NCBI RefSeq assembly: GCF_014641455.1
Contig: NZ_BMHT01000002.1
Span: 248,001 to 312,000 of the forward strand
DNA: 64,000 bases
Direction of reading: 5' to 3'
DNA from: Hymenobacter cavernae
GTDB lineage: Bacteria > Bacteroidota > Bacteroidia > Cytophagales > Hymenobacteraceae
Position numbers and translations under genes: made by a program. Shown here in pieces: positions 42,914-51,604 of this stretch. Below the pieces are notes generated by a model. The model was not told the DNA's origin and made no database searches. It saw nothing but the letters and a program-made list of their open reading frames with translations. The first letter of the stretch is position 1, and every line of letters begins with the position of its first letter.

Positions 42914-45523
42914 CTAAAAGTTGAAATACTCGCCGGTTTGCGGCTGCGTCGTTTTTTTCTCCGGCTTTTTCACCTCAAAAAGTTTACGCGGCTCCGTCGG
43001 GTTTGTGGGTGCCGGAGCGAGCGGGCCAGCGGGGCGATTAGCCGCCGCATTCTGCAACGGACGGCTGGCGGCCGCGGCATTGGCGCGGTTGGCCTGCACC
43101 CGTGCCCGGTCGTAGCTGACCCGAAAGTCATCTTCGGTGCCCTGGATGGCGAGCAGCAAGCTAGGTCCGACCGGAGCGCCGCTGCTGCGCCGCAACAGCC
43201 CCGGCAGCAGCGGAATAGAAATATGGTAATCCATCACCTGATCGAAGGTGTGCGTGCCCGTGACGCGCAGCACCGAGGCCGCCCGCACGTTGGAGCGCAC
43301 TTCCATCTCGGGCAAGTACACCGTCCGGCTCTGGATGTAGAAGTTGTTGGTCAGCTCGGCGAAGCGCAGGTGGCGCAGCTTTTCCCGGCTGGCTATCATC
43401 GAAAGCTTCTGGAGCGGCTGAAAGTTGTTCAGCTCCCCGTTGCGCACCGTCGCCCGGATTTCCGCCTCCAGCCGATCCGTCAGAGGCGTTAGCTGGCGAT
43501 CCAAGTAGATGTCCGATTCGGCGGAAGCCGTCAGCGAGCCGCGCAGGTGCCGGGCCGTGATAAACTTCTGGCCGAAGTCTTCGAACACGTAAAACAAGCT
43601 ATCCAGCGGCAGCTGCGAACAACCCACTGTCGTGCTCACTTTCAGCAGCTTAGGCTGACGCGCATCCACGTAGCCGCGCACGGTAGCCGAGCCGGTAATA
43701 GCCGCAATACCTAGGTTCGGCGACGAAACCACCTGGTTGTGCACCCGAATAATGCCACGCAGATCATGCCCACGGAAGCGCCGGAACCGGACGCGTCGCA
43801 CCCGCGTGTTCAGGTCGAGCGACAGGGTGGGCGACACGGTAAACTCGTACGGGCTGGCTTGCACCACCGTTTTGCGGCCGCGCCGGGTGCCGGCCGCTGG
43901 CGTATGCACGCGCAGCAGCTGGTCGAAATCGAGCAGCGACGACGTGAAATCGGCTTTGGCCACCAGTGGCTGCCCGCGCACTAGCAGCCAGCCCAGGGCA
44001 TTCTTCCCCAGGCCTTTTACCTGAAAATCGGAGCGCCCGAGCTGGCCGGTGAGCAGGGGCACCGTCACGTCGTTATGTTGCAGGCGGAAGGTGCCGTTCA
44101 GGTTAGAGAACGGCTGGGCAATGTCGCGCACCTGTAGCCGCACGTTTTGCAGCGTCAGCTCGCCCGCCGACTGCACCGCCGCCGCGGCCGGCTGCGCCCG
44201 AAACTGGCGGAGGTTGCCGGCAAACTCAAAAGCTAGCTTTGCCTGGCCGCTCCCGCCGCGCACGGCCGCTACGGGGTAGAAGCGCAGCAAGCGGCCCACG
44301 TCGAGGTCAGCTTGCAGCTTCACCCGGATACTGGGGTCGGTGAAGTTCTGGTAGCGCAGGTCGCCGCTGAAGGGCCGGCCTTGCAGCGTGCCGCGCGCCT
44401 GGGCCAGCGTCAGCGTGGAGGTGCGGAAGGAATGTTCGCTCCCGTTGTCGAAGGAGCCGGTCAGAAAGACGTGCTCCGCGCCTTCGGCGTAGCGGGCATG
44501 GTAAAAGGCGGCGTCGCGGCAGCCGAAGTTTACCTCCACCCTAGGGTCGTGGTGCGAGGTCATCAGCCCGCGCACCGAGCCACGGAAGTACACCTCGCCC
44601 CGGCTCCGGTACACGCTGAAGCGCTGGGCCATGCGGGGCGGCAGCAGCGCTACCACCGACTGCACATCGGTATGGTGCCCATCGAAGCGCAGGTCGAGGC
44701 TCGTCGCCCCGCTGTAGTCAACGGTGCCGGCCACGCCGTACGCCGCCGGCCCGATCTGAAGCTCGGAGGGCCGGATGGTGAGCACCCGCCGCGCCCGATC
44801 AACGACCATCCTGGTGTTCAGCTTCAGTTGTTTATCGCGCACGTACTCGTCCTGATCCAGCCGAATGGCTTTCACCTGCGTGGTGCCCGTGGCCTGAATA
44901 GCCACCTGGTTGTTGGCCAGGCTAAGCGTAGCGCGCAGGTCGGGCACCTGCGTGGTGATGCGCTGCCGCCGACCTAGGTCGGCGTATTCCACGGCTACGC
45001 GCCGCACCCGAATATTCTCCAGGGCAAACGCAAACGGCTTGTCGTCGCCCTCATCGCCGGCCTCCGAGGCCTCGTCGCCGGTCTTGATGACGTCGTAGTT
45101 GGGCTTGCCCTGGGCGTCGAGGCGCACCTGCACCTGCCCATCGACCAGGCTCACGGTCCGGACGCGGTAGTGGCCTGCCACCATATCCCACACATCGAAG
45201 GCAAAGTACAGCTTGCGCGCCCGCGCCAGCGGCACTGTATCCTGCGGCAGCGAGCCCGACACCACCACGTCGCGCAACGTAATCGAGACCCGAGGAAACT
45301 GGTCGAGCAGCGACAAGTCGATTTTGCTGACCCGCACCGGCGTGCGCAGGTAGTGGTTCACCTCCTCGACAAAGAGCCCGATGATGCGGTCTTTTCCCAG
45401 CCACACGCCTAAAAACACGCCGCCGACCACCAAAAGCAGGACCAGCACTACGGTTTTGAAAAAAAATTTTAAGCGACTCCGCAAACGAAAAAATCTGGTA
45501 ATGAAACGGTTGGAGATTTTCAC
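42914..45523 (-). CDS. AsmA-like outer-membrane biogenesis protein
   Basis: 869 residues from GTG 45523 (VKISNRFITRFFRL). The frame also opens at ATG 45592, but that codon overlaps the tRNA promoter on the other strand and adds residues unlike a membrane leader. One N-terminal helix (FFKTVVLVLLLVVGGVFLGVWL) is followed by the AsmA N-terminal pattern VEEVNHYLRTPVRVSKIDLSLLDQFPRVSITLRDV and a long beta-repeat periplasmic body. The C-terminus is Pro/Ala/Lys-rich. AsmA-like proteins span the periplasm and help lipid or protein transfer to the outer membrane; the exact role here is inferred. Confidence 0.85.
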   Translation of the reverse strand: MKISNRFITRFFRLRSRLKFFFKTVVLVLLLVVGGVFLGVWLGKDRIIGLFVEEVNHYLRTPVRVSKIDLSLLDQFPRVSITLRDVVVSGSLPQDTVPLARARKLYFAFDVWDMVAGHYRVRTVSLVDGQVQVRLDAQGKPNYDVIKTGDEASEAGDEGDDKPFAFALENIRVRRVAVEYADLGRRQRITTQVPDLRATLSLANNQVAIQATGTTQVKAIRLDQDEYVRDKQLKLNTRMVVDRARRVLTIRPSELQIGPAAYGVAGTVDYSGATSLDLRFDGHHTDVQSVVALLPPRMAQRFSVYRSRGEVYFRGSVRGLMTSHHDPRVEVNFGCRDAAFYHARYAEGAEHVFLTGSFDNGSEHSFRTSTLTLAQARGTLQGRPFSGDLRYQNFTDPSIRVKLQADLDVGRLLRFYPVAAVRGGSGQAKLAFEFAGNLRQFRAQPAAAAVQSAGELTLQNVRLQVRDIAQPFSNLNGTFRLQHNDVTVPLLTGQLGRSDFQVKGLGKNALGWLLVRGQPLVAKADFTSSLLDFDQLLRVHTPAAGTRRGRKTVVQASPYEFTVSPTLSLDLNTRVRRVRFRRFRGHDLRGIIRVHNQVVSSPNLGIAAITGSATVRGYVDARQPKLLKVSTTVGCSQLPLDSLFYVFEDFGQKFITARHLRGSLTASAESDIYLDRQLTPLTDRLEAEIRATVRNGELNNFQPLQKLSMIASREKLRHLRFAELTNNFYIQSRTVYLPEMEVRSNVRAASVLRVTGTHTFDQVMDYHISIPLLPGLLRRSSGAPVGPSLLLAIQGTEDDFRVSYDRARVQANRANAAAASRPLQNAAANRPAGPLAPAPTNPTEPRKLFEVKKPEKKTTQPQTGEYFNF

Positions 45524-45566
45524 CTCCTTCAACCCACAAAAATCTTTACCGAAGGTCGCAGTTTTT

Positions 45567-45597
45567 TTTGCGGAATCGAAAAGACCCCCCATATTTG
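45567..45597 (+). promoter_or_regulatory. Promoter of the tRNA-Val gene
   Basis: TTTG at 45567-45570 is followed after exactly 19 bases by CATATTTG (45590-45597), a near-ideal Bacteroidota promoter (TTTG-N19-TAnnTTTG). Transcription would start near 45602, about 30 bases before the tRNA. Confidence 0.8.
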
Positions 45598-45631
45598 CAC
45601 TCGCAATCGGGACACAAGCCCGGTCAGCAAC

Positions 45632-45706
45632 GGGAGATTAGCTCAGCTGGTTCAGAGCATCTGCCTTACAAGCAGAGGGTCGTAGGTTCGAACCCTACAT
45701 CTCCCA
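45632..45706 (+). tRNA. tRNA-Val (anticodon TAC)
   Basis: Acceptor GGGAGAT pairs with ATCTCCC (45699-45705) and the discriminator base is A. The D arm is GCTC...GAGC, the anticodon stem TCTGC/GCAGA encloses CTTACAA, and the anticodon is TAC at 45667-45669. The T arm is GTAGG-TTCGAAC-CCTAC. No CCA is encoded. Confidence 0.97.
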
Positions 45707-45716
45707 CGACTGATTA

Positions 45717-45754
45717 ACAGGCACTTAGTAGCAATACTGAGTGCCTGTTTTGTT
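45717..45754 (+). terminator. Terminator after tRNA-Val
   Basis: AACAGGCACTTAGT pairs with ACTGAGTGCCTGTT around a 6-base loop, and TTTGTTTTT follows. Confidence 0.85.
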
Positions 45755-45900
45755 TTTGGTTTAAACTACCAAAACCTAGCTAACGACTGTAATTAAGTGT
45801 CACAGCTTTTTACAGCAAAGGACTCAACCAGATTGTTAGTCTGACATGAAGCTTCTCAACCTACTTTTTCAAATTGAGGCTGCTTCTTGATAAGATGTAA

Positions 45901-46470
45901 TTCGAGGACGACAAGAGCAAGTACCTCGACCTCTACGACAAAGTGCGCCCCGGCACCACCAAGGGAAAGGAATCCATTCTGAACGACGTGGACTTCGAGC
46001 TGGAGCTGATTCACCGCGACGAAATCAACGTGGCCTACATTCTGGGGCTGCTGGCCAAGCTGAACGGCGCCCCGCCCGACGAGCAGCAGCAGAAAGCCAT
46101 CCTAGACATGCTCACCAGCGAGGCCACGCTCCGCAGCAAGCGCGAGCTGATCCAGAAGTTCATCACCGAAAACCTGCCCCACCTCCCCGACCCCGACACC
46201 GTGCCCCAGGCTTTCGAGGACTACTGGGCCCAGGAGCAGCAAAACGCCCTGGAAACCATCCGGCGGGAAGAGCAACTCGACCCGGAAAAGCTTCAGGCGC
46301 TACTCAGCACCTACCTGTTCACGGAGCGCAAGCCCCTGAGCACCGACGTGATTGATATGGTGGAAGTGAAACCCAGGATTCTGGAGCGCAAAACCGTGTA
46401 CGAGCGGGTGGTAAACCGGCTGCTGGGCTACGTCGATACGTTCATCAACGGCATGGGCGCCCGACCCTAG
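45901..46470 (+). pseudogene. Remnant of type I restriction enzyme R subunit (hsdR C-terminus)
   Basis: The open frame from 45901 (FEDDKSKYLDLYDKVRPGTTKG) follows an in-frame stop at 45898-45900 and continues for about 189 codons. Its sequence (ILNDVDFELELIHRDEINVAYILGLLAKL, SEATLRSKRELIQKFI, LFTERKPLSTDVIDMVEVKPRILERKTVYERVVNRLLGYVDTFINGM) is the helical C-terminal domain of HsdR. The nuclease and helicase domains, which make up most of a protein of about 1000 residues, are absent, and so are hsdM and hsdS. If translated from GTG 45943 it would be a 175-residue fragment. It lies about 190 bases downstream of tRNA-Val, a common site of island insertion. Confidence 0.85.
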
Positions 46471-46503
46471 GTTAGCTCTGGAACGTCATTACGCTGCCGC
46501 ACC

Positions 46504-46700
46504 GTCATTTCGACCAGCGGGAGAAATCTCGCGTGCTTCGTTGTCCGGTGTAGAGACGCAACACTTTGCGTCTCCTGGTTGCTGATGTTGTTTATCTAGG
46601 TAAGTTGTTTCCGATTGTTCAACTACCAGACGCAGAGTGTTGCGTCTCTACATGGTTCTGGCGGCAAGCACGCGAGATTTCTCCCGCTGGTCGAAATGAC
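46504..46700. repeat. Nested inverted repeats, GTCATTTCGACCAGCGGG and GTAGAGACGCAACAC families
   Basis: Outer arms of 35 bases (46504-46538 and 46666-46700) are perfectly complementary. Inside them GTAGAGACGCAACACTTTGC (46550-46573) is paired by GCAGAGTGTTGCGTCTCTAC (46628-46651) with one mismatch, and that unit is itself a hairpin. This is one element inserted inside another or a compound element. Confidence 0.92.
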
Positions 46701-46737
46701 GTGCTGATAAAGCGTGCCCTCACAATCTTCCTTCTGC

Positions 46738-46926
46738 TTACTCTGCCAGTCCCTGCCACTCCTGCGCATCGAGCGCCAGCGTGCGTTGCAGCCACGCCTG
46801 GGCGCTGCGGCGGCGGGCTTCGCTGCGCTGCCAGCGCTGCAAGTGCGGCGTCGGGTCGGTTAGTTTCAGGGGCGAATCCTGCGCGGCAGGCGTGTTGTTG
46901 CTAATGGGTAGCGTGTGCGGATGCAT
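46738..46926 (-). CDS. Small hypothetical protein
   Basis: 62 residues (MHPHTLPISNNTPAAQDSPLKL...). It has an unstructured N-terminus and a helical, Arg/Gln/Trp-rich C-terminus (LQRWQRSEARRRSAQAWLQRTLAL). An AT-rich region upstream on the minus strand contains TATATTTA, a fair -7 box about 50 bases before the ATG. I cannot assign a family; it may not be real. Confidence 0.4.
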   Translation of the reverse strand: MHPHTLPISNNTPAAQDSPLKLTDPTPHLQRWQRSEARRRSAQAWLQRTLALDAQEWQGLAE

Positions 46927-47054
46927 AACAGGTGGATAGGAACAGGTTGGCGTTGTACTTTATTAACAAGCGTAAATATAATAATTTATATTATCATATA
47001 TAAAACAGAAAATTTCCTCTTTTTGATTATTGTTCAGGCGGGGCGCCGGAGGGT

Positions 47055-47106
47055 GAGCTGTTAGCTGGTAGCTCTTGTTCTTCAAAAAAAGCTACCAGCT
47101 AACAGC
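47055..47106 (-). terminator. Inverted repeat after the MFS gene, AGCTGGTAGC words
   Basis: GAGCTGTTAGCTGGTAGC (47055-47072) faces GCTACCAGCTAACAGC (47091-47106). On the minus strand a T-run follows the first arm inside the loop. It resembles the repeat at 26892 and lies 12 bases past the MFS stop. Confidence 0.75.
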
Positions 47107-47118
47107 CCGAAACCCAGG

Positions 47119-48441
47119 TTAGTCGTGGCGCATCCGTGAGGTGTGCTTGGTATCGGGCATGCGCAGGTACACGACCAGCGAAATGGCCGCGCAGACCGTC
47201 ACGTACCAGTAGAACCAGGATTCGACGCCCTGCTCCTTTGCCAGCAAAGCCAGGTATTCGGCCGAGCCCCCGAAAACCGCTACCGTCAGGGCGTACGGCA
47301 GCCCGACGCCCAGGGCGCGAATCTCCGTGGGGAACAGCTCCGCTTTCACTACCGCGTTGATGGCCGTGTAGCCGCTCATAATGATCATGGCAATTACCAG
47401 CAAGCCGAACGCCTGCCAGGTACCGTGCGTCTGCCCGAGCAGGTGCATCAGGGGCACGGTACCGAGCGTGGCGCTCACGCCAAAAAAGAGCAGCACCGGC
47501 CGGCGCCCGGTGCGGTCGGACAGCGCGCCCACCAGCGGCTGTAGCAGCATGGCCACGGCCAGCGCCCCGAAGGAAATCAGGGTTGCTTGGTCTTTGGTGA
47601 AGCCCGCCGTATTCACCAGAAACTTCTGCGCGTAGGTGGTGAAGGTGTAGAACACGATGGTGCCGCCCAGGGTCAGGCCGATGACGGTGAGCACCTCGCG
47701 CGGGTATTGCAGCAGGATTCGCAGCTTGCCGGGTTGCGCTTCGCGGGTCGGGGCGGGTGTCGTTTCTTCCTGCTGCACAAAGGCATCCGTCTCTTCCATG
47801 TGCTGGCGCAAATACAGCGCGATGATGGCGGCGCAGGCGCCAATCACGAATGGCACGCGCCAGCCCCAGGCGTGCAGCTCTTCGGACGTGAGGCTTTGCT
47901 GCAAACCTAGCTGCACCAGCAGCGCCAGCAGCTGACCGGCAATGAGGGTGACATATTGAAAGCTGGAGAAAAAGCCCCGGTGCTGCTGGCCCGCCATTTC
48001 GCTCAGGTAGGTGGCCGAGGTGCCGTACTCGCCGCCCACGCTCAGGCCTTGGAGCAAGCGGGCCACCACCAGCAGCGCGGGAGCAAACACCCCAATGCGG
48101 GCGTACGGCGGCAGCAGGGCAATGAGCAGCGAGCCGCCGCACATCATCAGCACCGAGAGCAGCAGGGCGGCTTTGCGGCCGTGGCGGTCGGCGTAAAGCC
48201 CTAGGAGCCATCCGCCGAGTGGCCGCATCAGAAAGCCCACGGCGAAGATGGCGGCCGAGTTGAGCAGCTGCGCCGTTTGGTTGCCTTTCGGAAAAAAGGC
48301 CGGCGCAAAGTACAGGGCAAAAGCCGAGTACACGTACCAGTCGTACCACTCGACCAGGTTGCCGATGGAGCCGCTGACGATGGATTTGAGCCGGGAAGCC
48401 GTGGTGCGCGGCGCAGCATGAACAGGCGTAGAAGAAGGCAT
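47119..48441 (-). CDS. MFS transporter, metabolite:H+ symporter type
   Basis: 440 residues from ATG 48441; the frame stays open upstream, but a TATCTTGC box (48458-48465, minus strand) stands there. Twelve helices can be drawn. Conserved parts include GSIGNLVEWYDWYVYSAFALYFAPAFFP, FLMRPLGGWLLGLYADRHGRKAALL (motif A) and GLSVGGEYGTSATYLSEMA, which place it in the MHS group with KgtP and ProP. The second motif A copy (GALSDRTGRRPVLL) is also present. It imports an organic acid or osmolyte with protons; substrate unknown. Confidence 0.9.
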   Translation of the reverse strand: MPSSTPVHAAPRTTASRLKSIVSGSIGNLVEWYDWYVYSAFALYFAPAFFPKGNQTAQLLNSAAIFAVGFLMRPLGGWLLGLYADRHGRKAALLLSVLMMCGGSLLIALLPPYARIGVFAPALLVVARLLQGLSVGGEYGTSATYLSEMAGQQHRGFFSSFQYVTLIAGQLLALLVQLGLQQSLTSEELHAWGWRVPFVIGACAAIIALYLRQHMEETDAFVQQEETTPAPTREAQPGKLRILLQYPREVLTVIGLTLGGTIVFYTFTTYAQKFLVNTAGFTKDQATLISFGALAVAMLLQPLVGALSDRTGRRPVLLFFGVSATLGTVPLMHLLGQTHGTWQAFGLLVIAMIIMSGYTAINAVVKAELFPTEIRALGVGLPYALTVAVFGGSAEYLALLAKEQGVESWFYWYVTVCAAISLVVYLRMPDTKHTSRMRHD

Positions 48442-48457
48442 AGCAGGCGCTTTGGCG

Positions 48458-48465
48458 GCAAGATA
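48458..48465 (-). promoter_or_regulatory. Possible -7 box TATCTTGC for the MFS gene
   Basis: It matches six of eight positions of TAnnTTTG, allowing a T-to-G change, and lies 16 bases before the ATG. I did not find a -33 TTTG at the right spacing. Confidence 0.4.
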
Positions 48466-48602
48466 CACGTCGGCTTACGCAGAAAAAGAAAATCAGAAAC
48501 CTAGGTTGCCCGGCCCGGATTCGCGGGGGTGTCGCAAAGCTCAGCCATAACCTAGGTTCCCCGATTCGCGCTACAACAGGCACCATCCACCTCTCTCCTG
48601 CT

Positions 48603-50033
48603 ATGGCAACGAACAAGCTGCGCGGCAACGACCTGCGCAAAATCGGCTACCCCGAAGGCCCGGCCATCGGTATGGCGCTGGACATTCTGGAAGATCGGCA
48701 ACTGAAAAACCTTGACAAGGGCAGCGCTTTGGCTTTGCTCCAGAAAATAAAGGAAGACCCCTACGCCTACCTGCGCGACTCGCTGTGGCGCGAGCTGGCC
48801 AAGCAGTTTGTGCCCAGCCCCAGCCGCGACGTGCGCCTCAACCCCGAAATCAAAGACTACCGCCGCTACGGCGAGGCCTTCATCGAGGACGGCGCCCGCA
48901 AGCAGATGGACACGGCCATGAAGCTGCCCGTCACGCTCGACGGCGCCCTGATGCCCGACGCGCACCAGGGCTACGGCCTGCCCATCGGGGGCGTGCTAGC
49001 CGTTGATAATGCCGTCATTCCGTACGGCGTGGGCATGGACATTGGCTGCCGCATGGCCCTGTCGGTCTTCGACTTACCCCCGCACTACCTGGAGCAGCAC
49101 CACCAGGAGCTGAAGAAGATGCTGCACAACAACACCCGCTTTGGCGGCAAGGAAGTGTTCAAGAACCCCACCGATGATCCGGTGCTGGAACGGCCGGAGT
49201 TCAGAGAAATCGGCATTGTGCGGAGCAAGCGCGAGGCGGCCATCAACCAAATGGGCTCGTCGGGTTCTGGCAACCACTTCGTGGAGTGGGGCCTGGTCGA
49301 CATCACCGCCGAAAACAACGACCTGGACTTGCCCATTGGGCAATACCTAGGTTTGTTGTCGCACAGCGGCTCGCGGGGGCTTGGGGCCGCTATTGCGCAG
49401 CACTACACCAAGGTTGCCATGAGCAAGTGCCCGCTGCCGCCGGAAGCCCGCTACCTGGCCTGGCTCGGCCTCGACACCCAGGAAGGGCAGGAATACTGGC
49501 GCGCTATGAACCTGGCCGGCGACTACGCCTCGGCCTGTCACCGCGACATTCACCGGCGGCTGAGCAACGCCCTGGGCGAGAAGGCGGTGGCGAAGGTGGA
49601 AAACCACCACAATTTTGCCTGGAAAGAAACGCTGGCTGATGGGCGCGAAGCCATTGTGCACCGCAAGGGCGCCACGCCGGCCGGCAAAGGCGTGCTCGGC
49701 ATTATTCCCGGCTCGATGACGGCGCCGGGCTTTATCGTGCGCGGGCGCGGCGAGCGGGACTCCATTCAATCGGCCTCGCACGGGGCAGGGCGGCGCATGT
49801 CGCGCACCCAGGCCAAGCAGAGCGTGACCGAGGGCGAGCTGCGCCGCCTGCTGCGCGACCAGGGCGTAGAGCTGATCGGCGGCGGCCTCGATGAAGCCCC
49901 GATGGCGTACAAAGACATTCATCAGGTAATGGCCCACCAGCAAGACCTCGTCGACGTGCTCGGCTCGTTTCAGCCCCGCATCGTGCGCATGGACGCCGGC
50001 GGTGGCGGCTACAGCAAATACGGCGGGGAATAA
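48603..50033 (+). CDS. rtcB: RtcB-family RNA ligase
   Basis: 476 residues. Family motifs are in order: ALMPDAHQGYGLPIGGVLA, PYGVGMDIGCRM with Asp146 and Cys149 as metal ligands, GSGNHFVEWG (His225), LLSHSGSRGLG (His254), NHHNFAW and SASHGAGRRMSR with the GMP-binding His393. RtcB joins 2',3'-cyclic phosphate or 3'-phosphate ends to 5'-OH ends and acts in RNA repair. No archease or RtcR-type regulator gene is adjacent. The short N-terminus and length fit the bacterial RtcB2-like group. Confidence 0.94.
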   Translation: MATNKLRGNDLRKIGYPEGPAIGMALDILEDRQLKNLDKGSALALLQKIKEDPYAYLRDSLWRELAKQFVPSPSRDVRLNPEIKDYRRYGEAFIEDGARKQMDTAMKLPVTLDGALMPDAHQGYGLPIGGVLAVDNAVIPYGVGMDIGCRMALSVFDLPPHYLEQHHQELKKMLHNNTRFGGKEVFKNPTDDPVLERPEFREIGIVRSKREAAINQMGSSGSGNHFVEWGLVDITAENNDLDLPIGQYLGLLSHSGSRGLGAAIAQHYTKVAMSKCPLPPEARYLAWLGLDTQEGQEYWRAMNLAGDYASACHRDIHRRLSNALGEKAVAKVENHHNFAWKETLADGREAIVHRKGATPAGKGVLGIIPGSMTAPGFIVRGRGERDSIQSASHGAGRRMSRTQAKQSVTEGELRRLLRDQGVELIGGGLDEAPMAYKDIHQVMAHQQDLVDVLGSFQPRIVRMDAGGGGYSKYGGE

Positions 50034-50038
50034 TCGTT

Positions 50039-50193
50039 GTCATCCTGAGGAACGAAGGACCTTCCTCTCCTAAGCGTACAGCTCCCCTAAAAGCGAAAAG
50101 CTCTTAATCAACCGATGAGGTCAGTTAGGAGCTTTTTGCGTTTAGCTAGGTTTGTCGATGAAGTGAGGGAGGCCCTTCGTTCCTCAGGATGAC
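50039..50193. repeat. Inverted repeat, GTCATCCTGAGGAACGAAGG family, with internal terminator
   Basis: GTCATCCTGAGGAACGAAGG (50039-50061) is matched by CCTTCGTTCCTCAGGATGAC (50171-50193). Between the arms lies a separate hairpin (50089-50142). The left arm begins six bases after the rtcB stop codon. Confidence 0.88.
50089..50142 (+). terminator. Terminator-like hairpin inside the repeat after rtcB
   Basis: AAAAGCGAAAAGCTCTTAAT pairs with AGTTAGGAGCTTTTTGCGTTT, with T-rich sequence on the distal side. Confidence 0.75.
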
Positions 50194-50206
50194 AGAGTAT
50201 TTTTAC

Positions 50207-51484
50207 TCAGTTACTCACCCATTCACTCCGCCGCAGTCGTTGCCACATAATCAGCGGAAACATCAGCATGGCGGGCTCGGCGAAGTAGCGCCAGCGGAAA
50301 CCAACAAAGAACACCAGACTCAGCAGCCACACGACGACCAGGGGCAGCAGCAGCAACAGGTCGCGGCGCTGGAAGCGCAAACCCCGGTAGCGCATGAGGG
50401 TGAGCACGATAGCCAGCAGAAAAGTCAGGTGCACTACGGCCGTTATGGGATGATAGCCAGTAGGTGGTCCGTCGGAAATGAAGTTTTCGGGGGAGAAGAA
50501 CAGCGCTGTTTTGCGCAGCCAGAGTTGCAGCTCCGCGCCGGGGTGCGTACGAACCCAGCGCCAGGCCAGGCGCGCCCGCGCCTGACTTTCCTGGTACTGG
50601 TTCAGGCTGTCGAGGCCCGGGATATTGGCTCGCACAAACTGGTCGAAGCTGCCTTTGGGCTCGTCCCAATCGTACATGAAGCGGCCTTCGGTGGTGGAAT
50701 TATGCCCTTGCAGCAGCTCAAACCCGGCCTGGTTGCTGAGCGTGTACGCCCCGAAGAGCTGATGATTCTTTTGCAGAATCGGCAGGTGCGCTAACACAAC
50801 CACGCCTAGCGTGAGCAAACCCAGCCTCCACGCCGCGCGGCGCACCCTAGGTTCGGCCCGCCGGCTCAGCAGCAGCCAGGCCGCGAACAAGAGCCCATAC
50901 ACGGCCAGCAGGTAGCCCCGCAAGAGGCACGAAAGAGGAACGGCCCCAACGATTAGCAGAGCATCGATCAAGCGCAGCGGCCGGCCGCCAGACAGCCGCA
51001 ACAGCTTATATACGACCACGATCAGCAGCGGCAAAGCCAGGTTTTCGTACCAGAAATAAGCCCCCACGTAGTACACCACCGACGGGTACACGGCCCACAA
51101 ACCCGCGCCCGCCCACGCCAGCGGCGGCCCCACGCCGTAGTAGGCCAGGGTGCGCTGCACATACAAAGCACCCAGCAGATAGGTCCCCACTGTAAGCGCA
51201 AACACCAGCAGCGTGAAGCGGTGCTTGGGCAAGCCGGCGTTCTGCCAGGCCACGTACACAAACACCGGAAAGCTGGCGTGAAAGGAATCGGGGCGCAGCT
51301 GCTGCCGCTTCGCGTCGAAGCTGACGTAGCCGCGCCCAGCCAGGTAGTTGTCGGCAATGCGGCCATTGCGGCGCTCATCGTAGTTCCACTCCAGGCCGGG
51401 GTTCAGGTGAATAAGCAGCACGAGCTTGAGCGCCGCCAGCGCCAGTACCACGGGCCAGACGAAGCGAGGAATAGTTTTTAGCAC
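50207..51484 (-). CDS. GT-C fold membrane glycosyltransferase-like protein
   Basis: 425 residues from GTG 51484; a start at 51604 would abut the divergent gene and add 40 unlikely residues. The first helix (FVWPVVLALAALKLVLLI) is followed by a loop with NPGLEWNYDERRNGRIADNYLAGRGYVS, which holds the Asp-Glu pair expected in the first periplasmic loop of GT-C enzymes. About ten helices follow. The family includes ArnT/PMT-type transferases that move a sugar from a polyprenyl carrier. Donor and acceptor are unknown. Confidence 0.8.
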   Translation of the reverse strand: MLKTIPRFVWPVVLALAALKLVLLIHLNPGLEWNYDERRNGRIADNYLAGRGYVSFDAKRQQLRPDSFHASFPVFVYVAWQNAGLPKHRFTLLVFALTVGTYLLGALYVQRTLAYYGVGPPLAWAGAGLWAVYPSVVYYVGAYFWYENLALPLLIVVVYKLLRLSGGRPLRLIDALLIVGAVPLSCLLRGYLLAVYGLLFAAWLLLSRRAEPRVRRAAWRLGLLTLGVVVLAHLPILQKNHQLFGAYTLSNQAGFELLQGHNSTTEGRFMYDWDEPKGSFDQFVRANIPGLDSLNQYQESQARARLAWRWVRTHPGAELQLWLRKTALFFSPENFISDGPPTGYHPITAVVHLTFLLAIVLTLMRYRGLRFQRRDLLLLLPLVVVWLLSLVFFVGFRWRYFAEPAMLMFPLIMWQRLRRSEWVSN

Positions 51485-51604
51485 GGCGCGAATTGTCGTT
51501 GACGGCTCTATAATTGCGGGGTTGCGGCCGGAAATCGGGAGTAAAAAATGTCCGGCACAGCAAGGTAAAACGGATGGCCGTAGCTTTCGCCAGCGTTTGG
51601 GCAA

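Noticed and set aside
45632..45900. Attachment site with duplicated tRNA-Val 3' end
   Set aside because: I did not find a second copy of the T-arm/acceptor sequence in the window, and there is no integrase.
45943..46470. Functional 175-residue protein at the hsdR fragment
   Set aside because: It matches only the extreme C-terminal helical domain of HsdR, is preceded by an in-frame stop and lacks a promoter-like sequence.
46566..46904. A 112-codon rightward frame after the hsdR remnant
   Set aside because: It is made largely of repeat sequence (46504-46700) and antisense low-complexity sequence with many Cys and Ala; no coding character.
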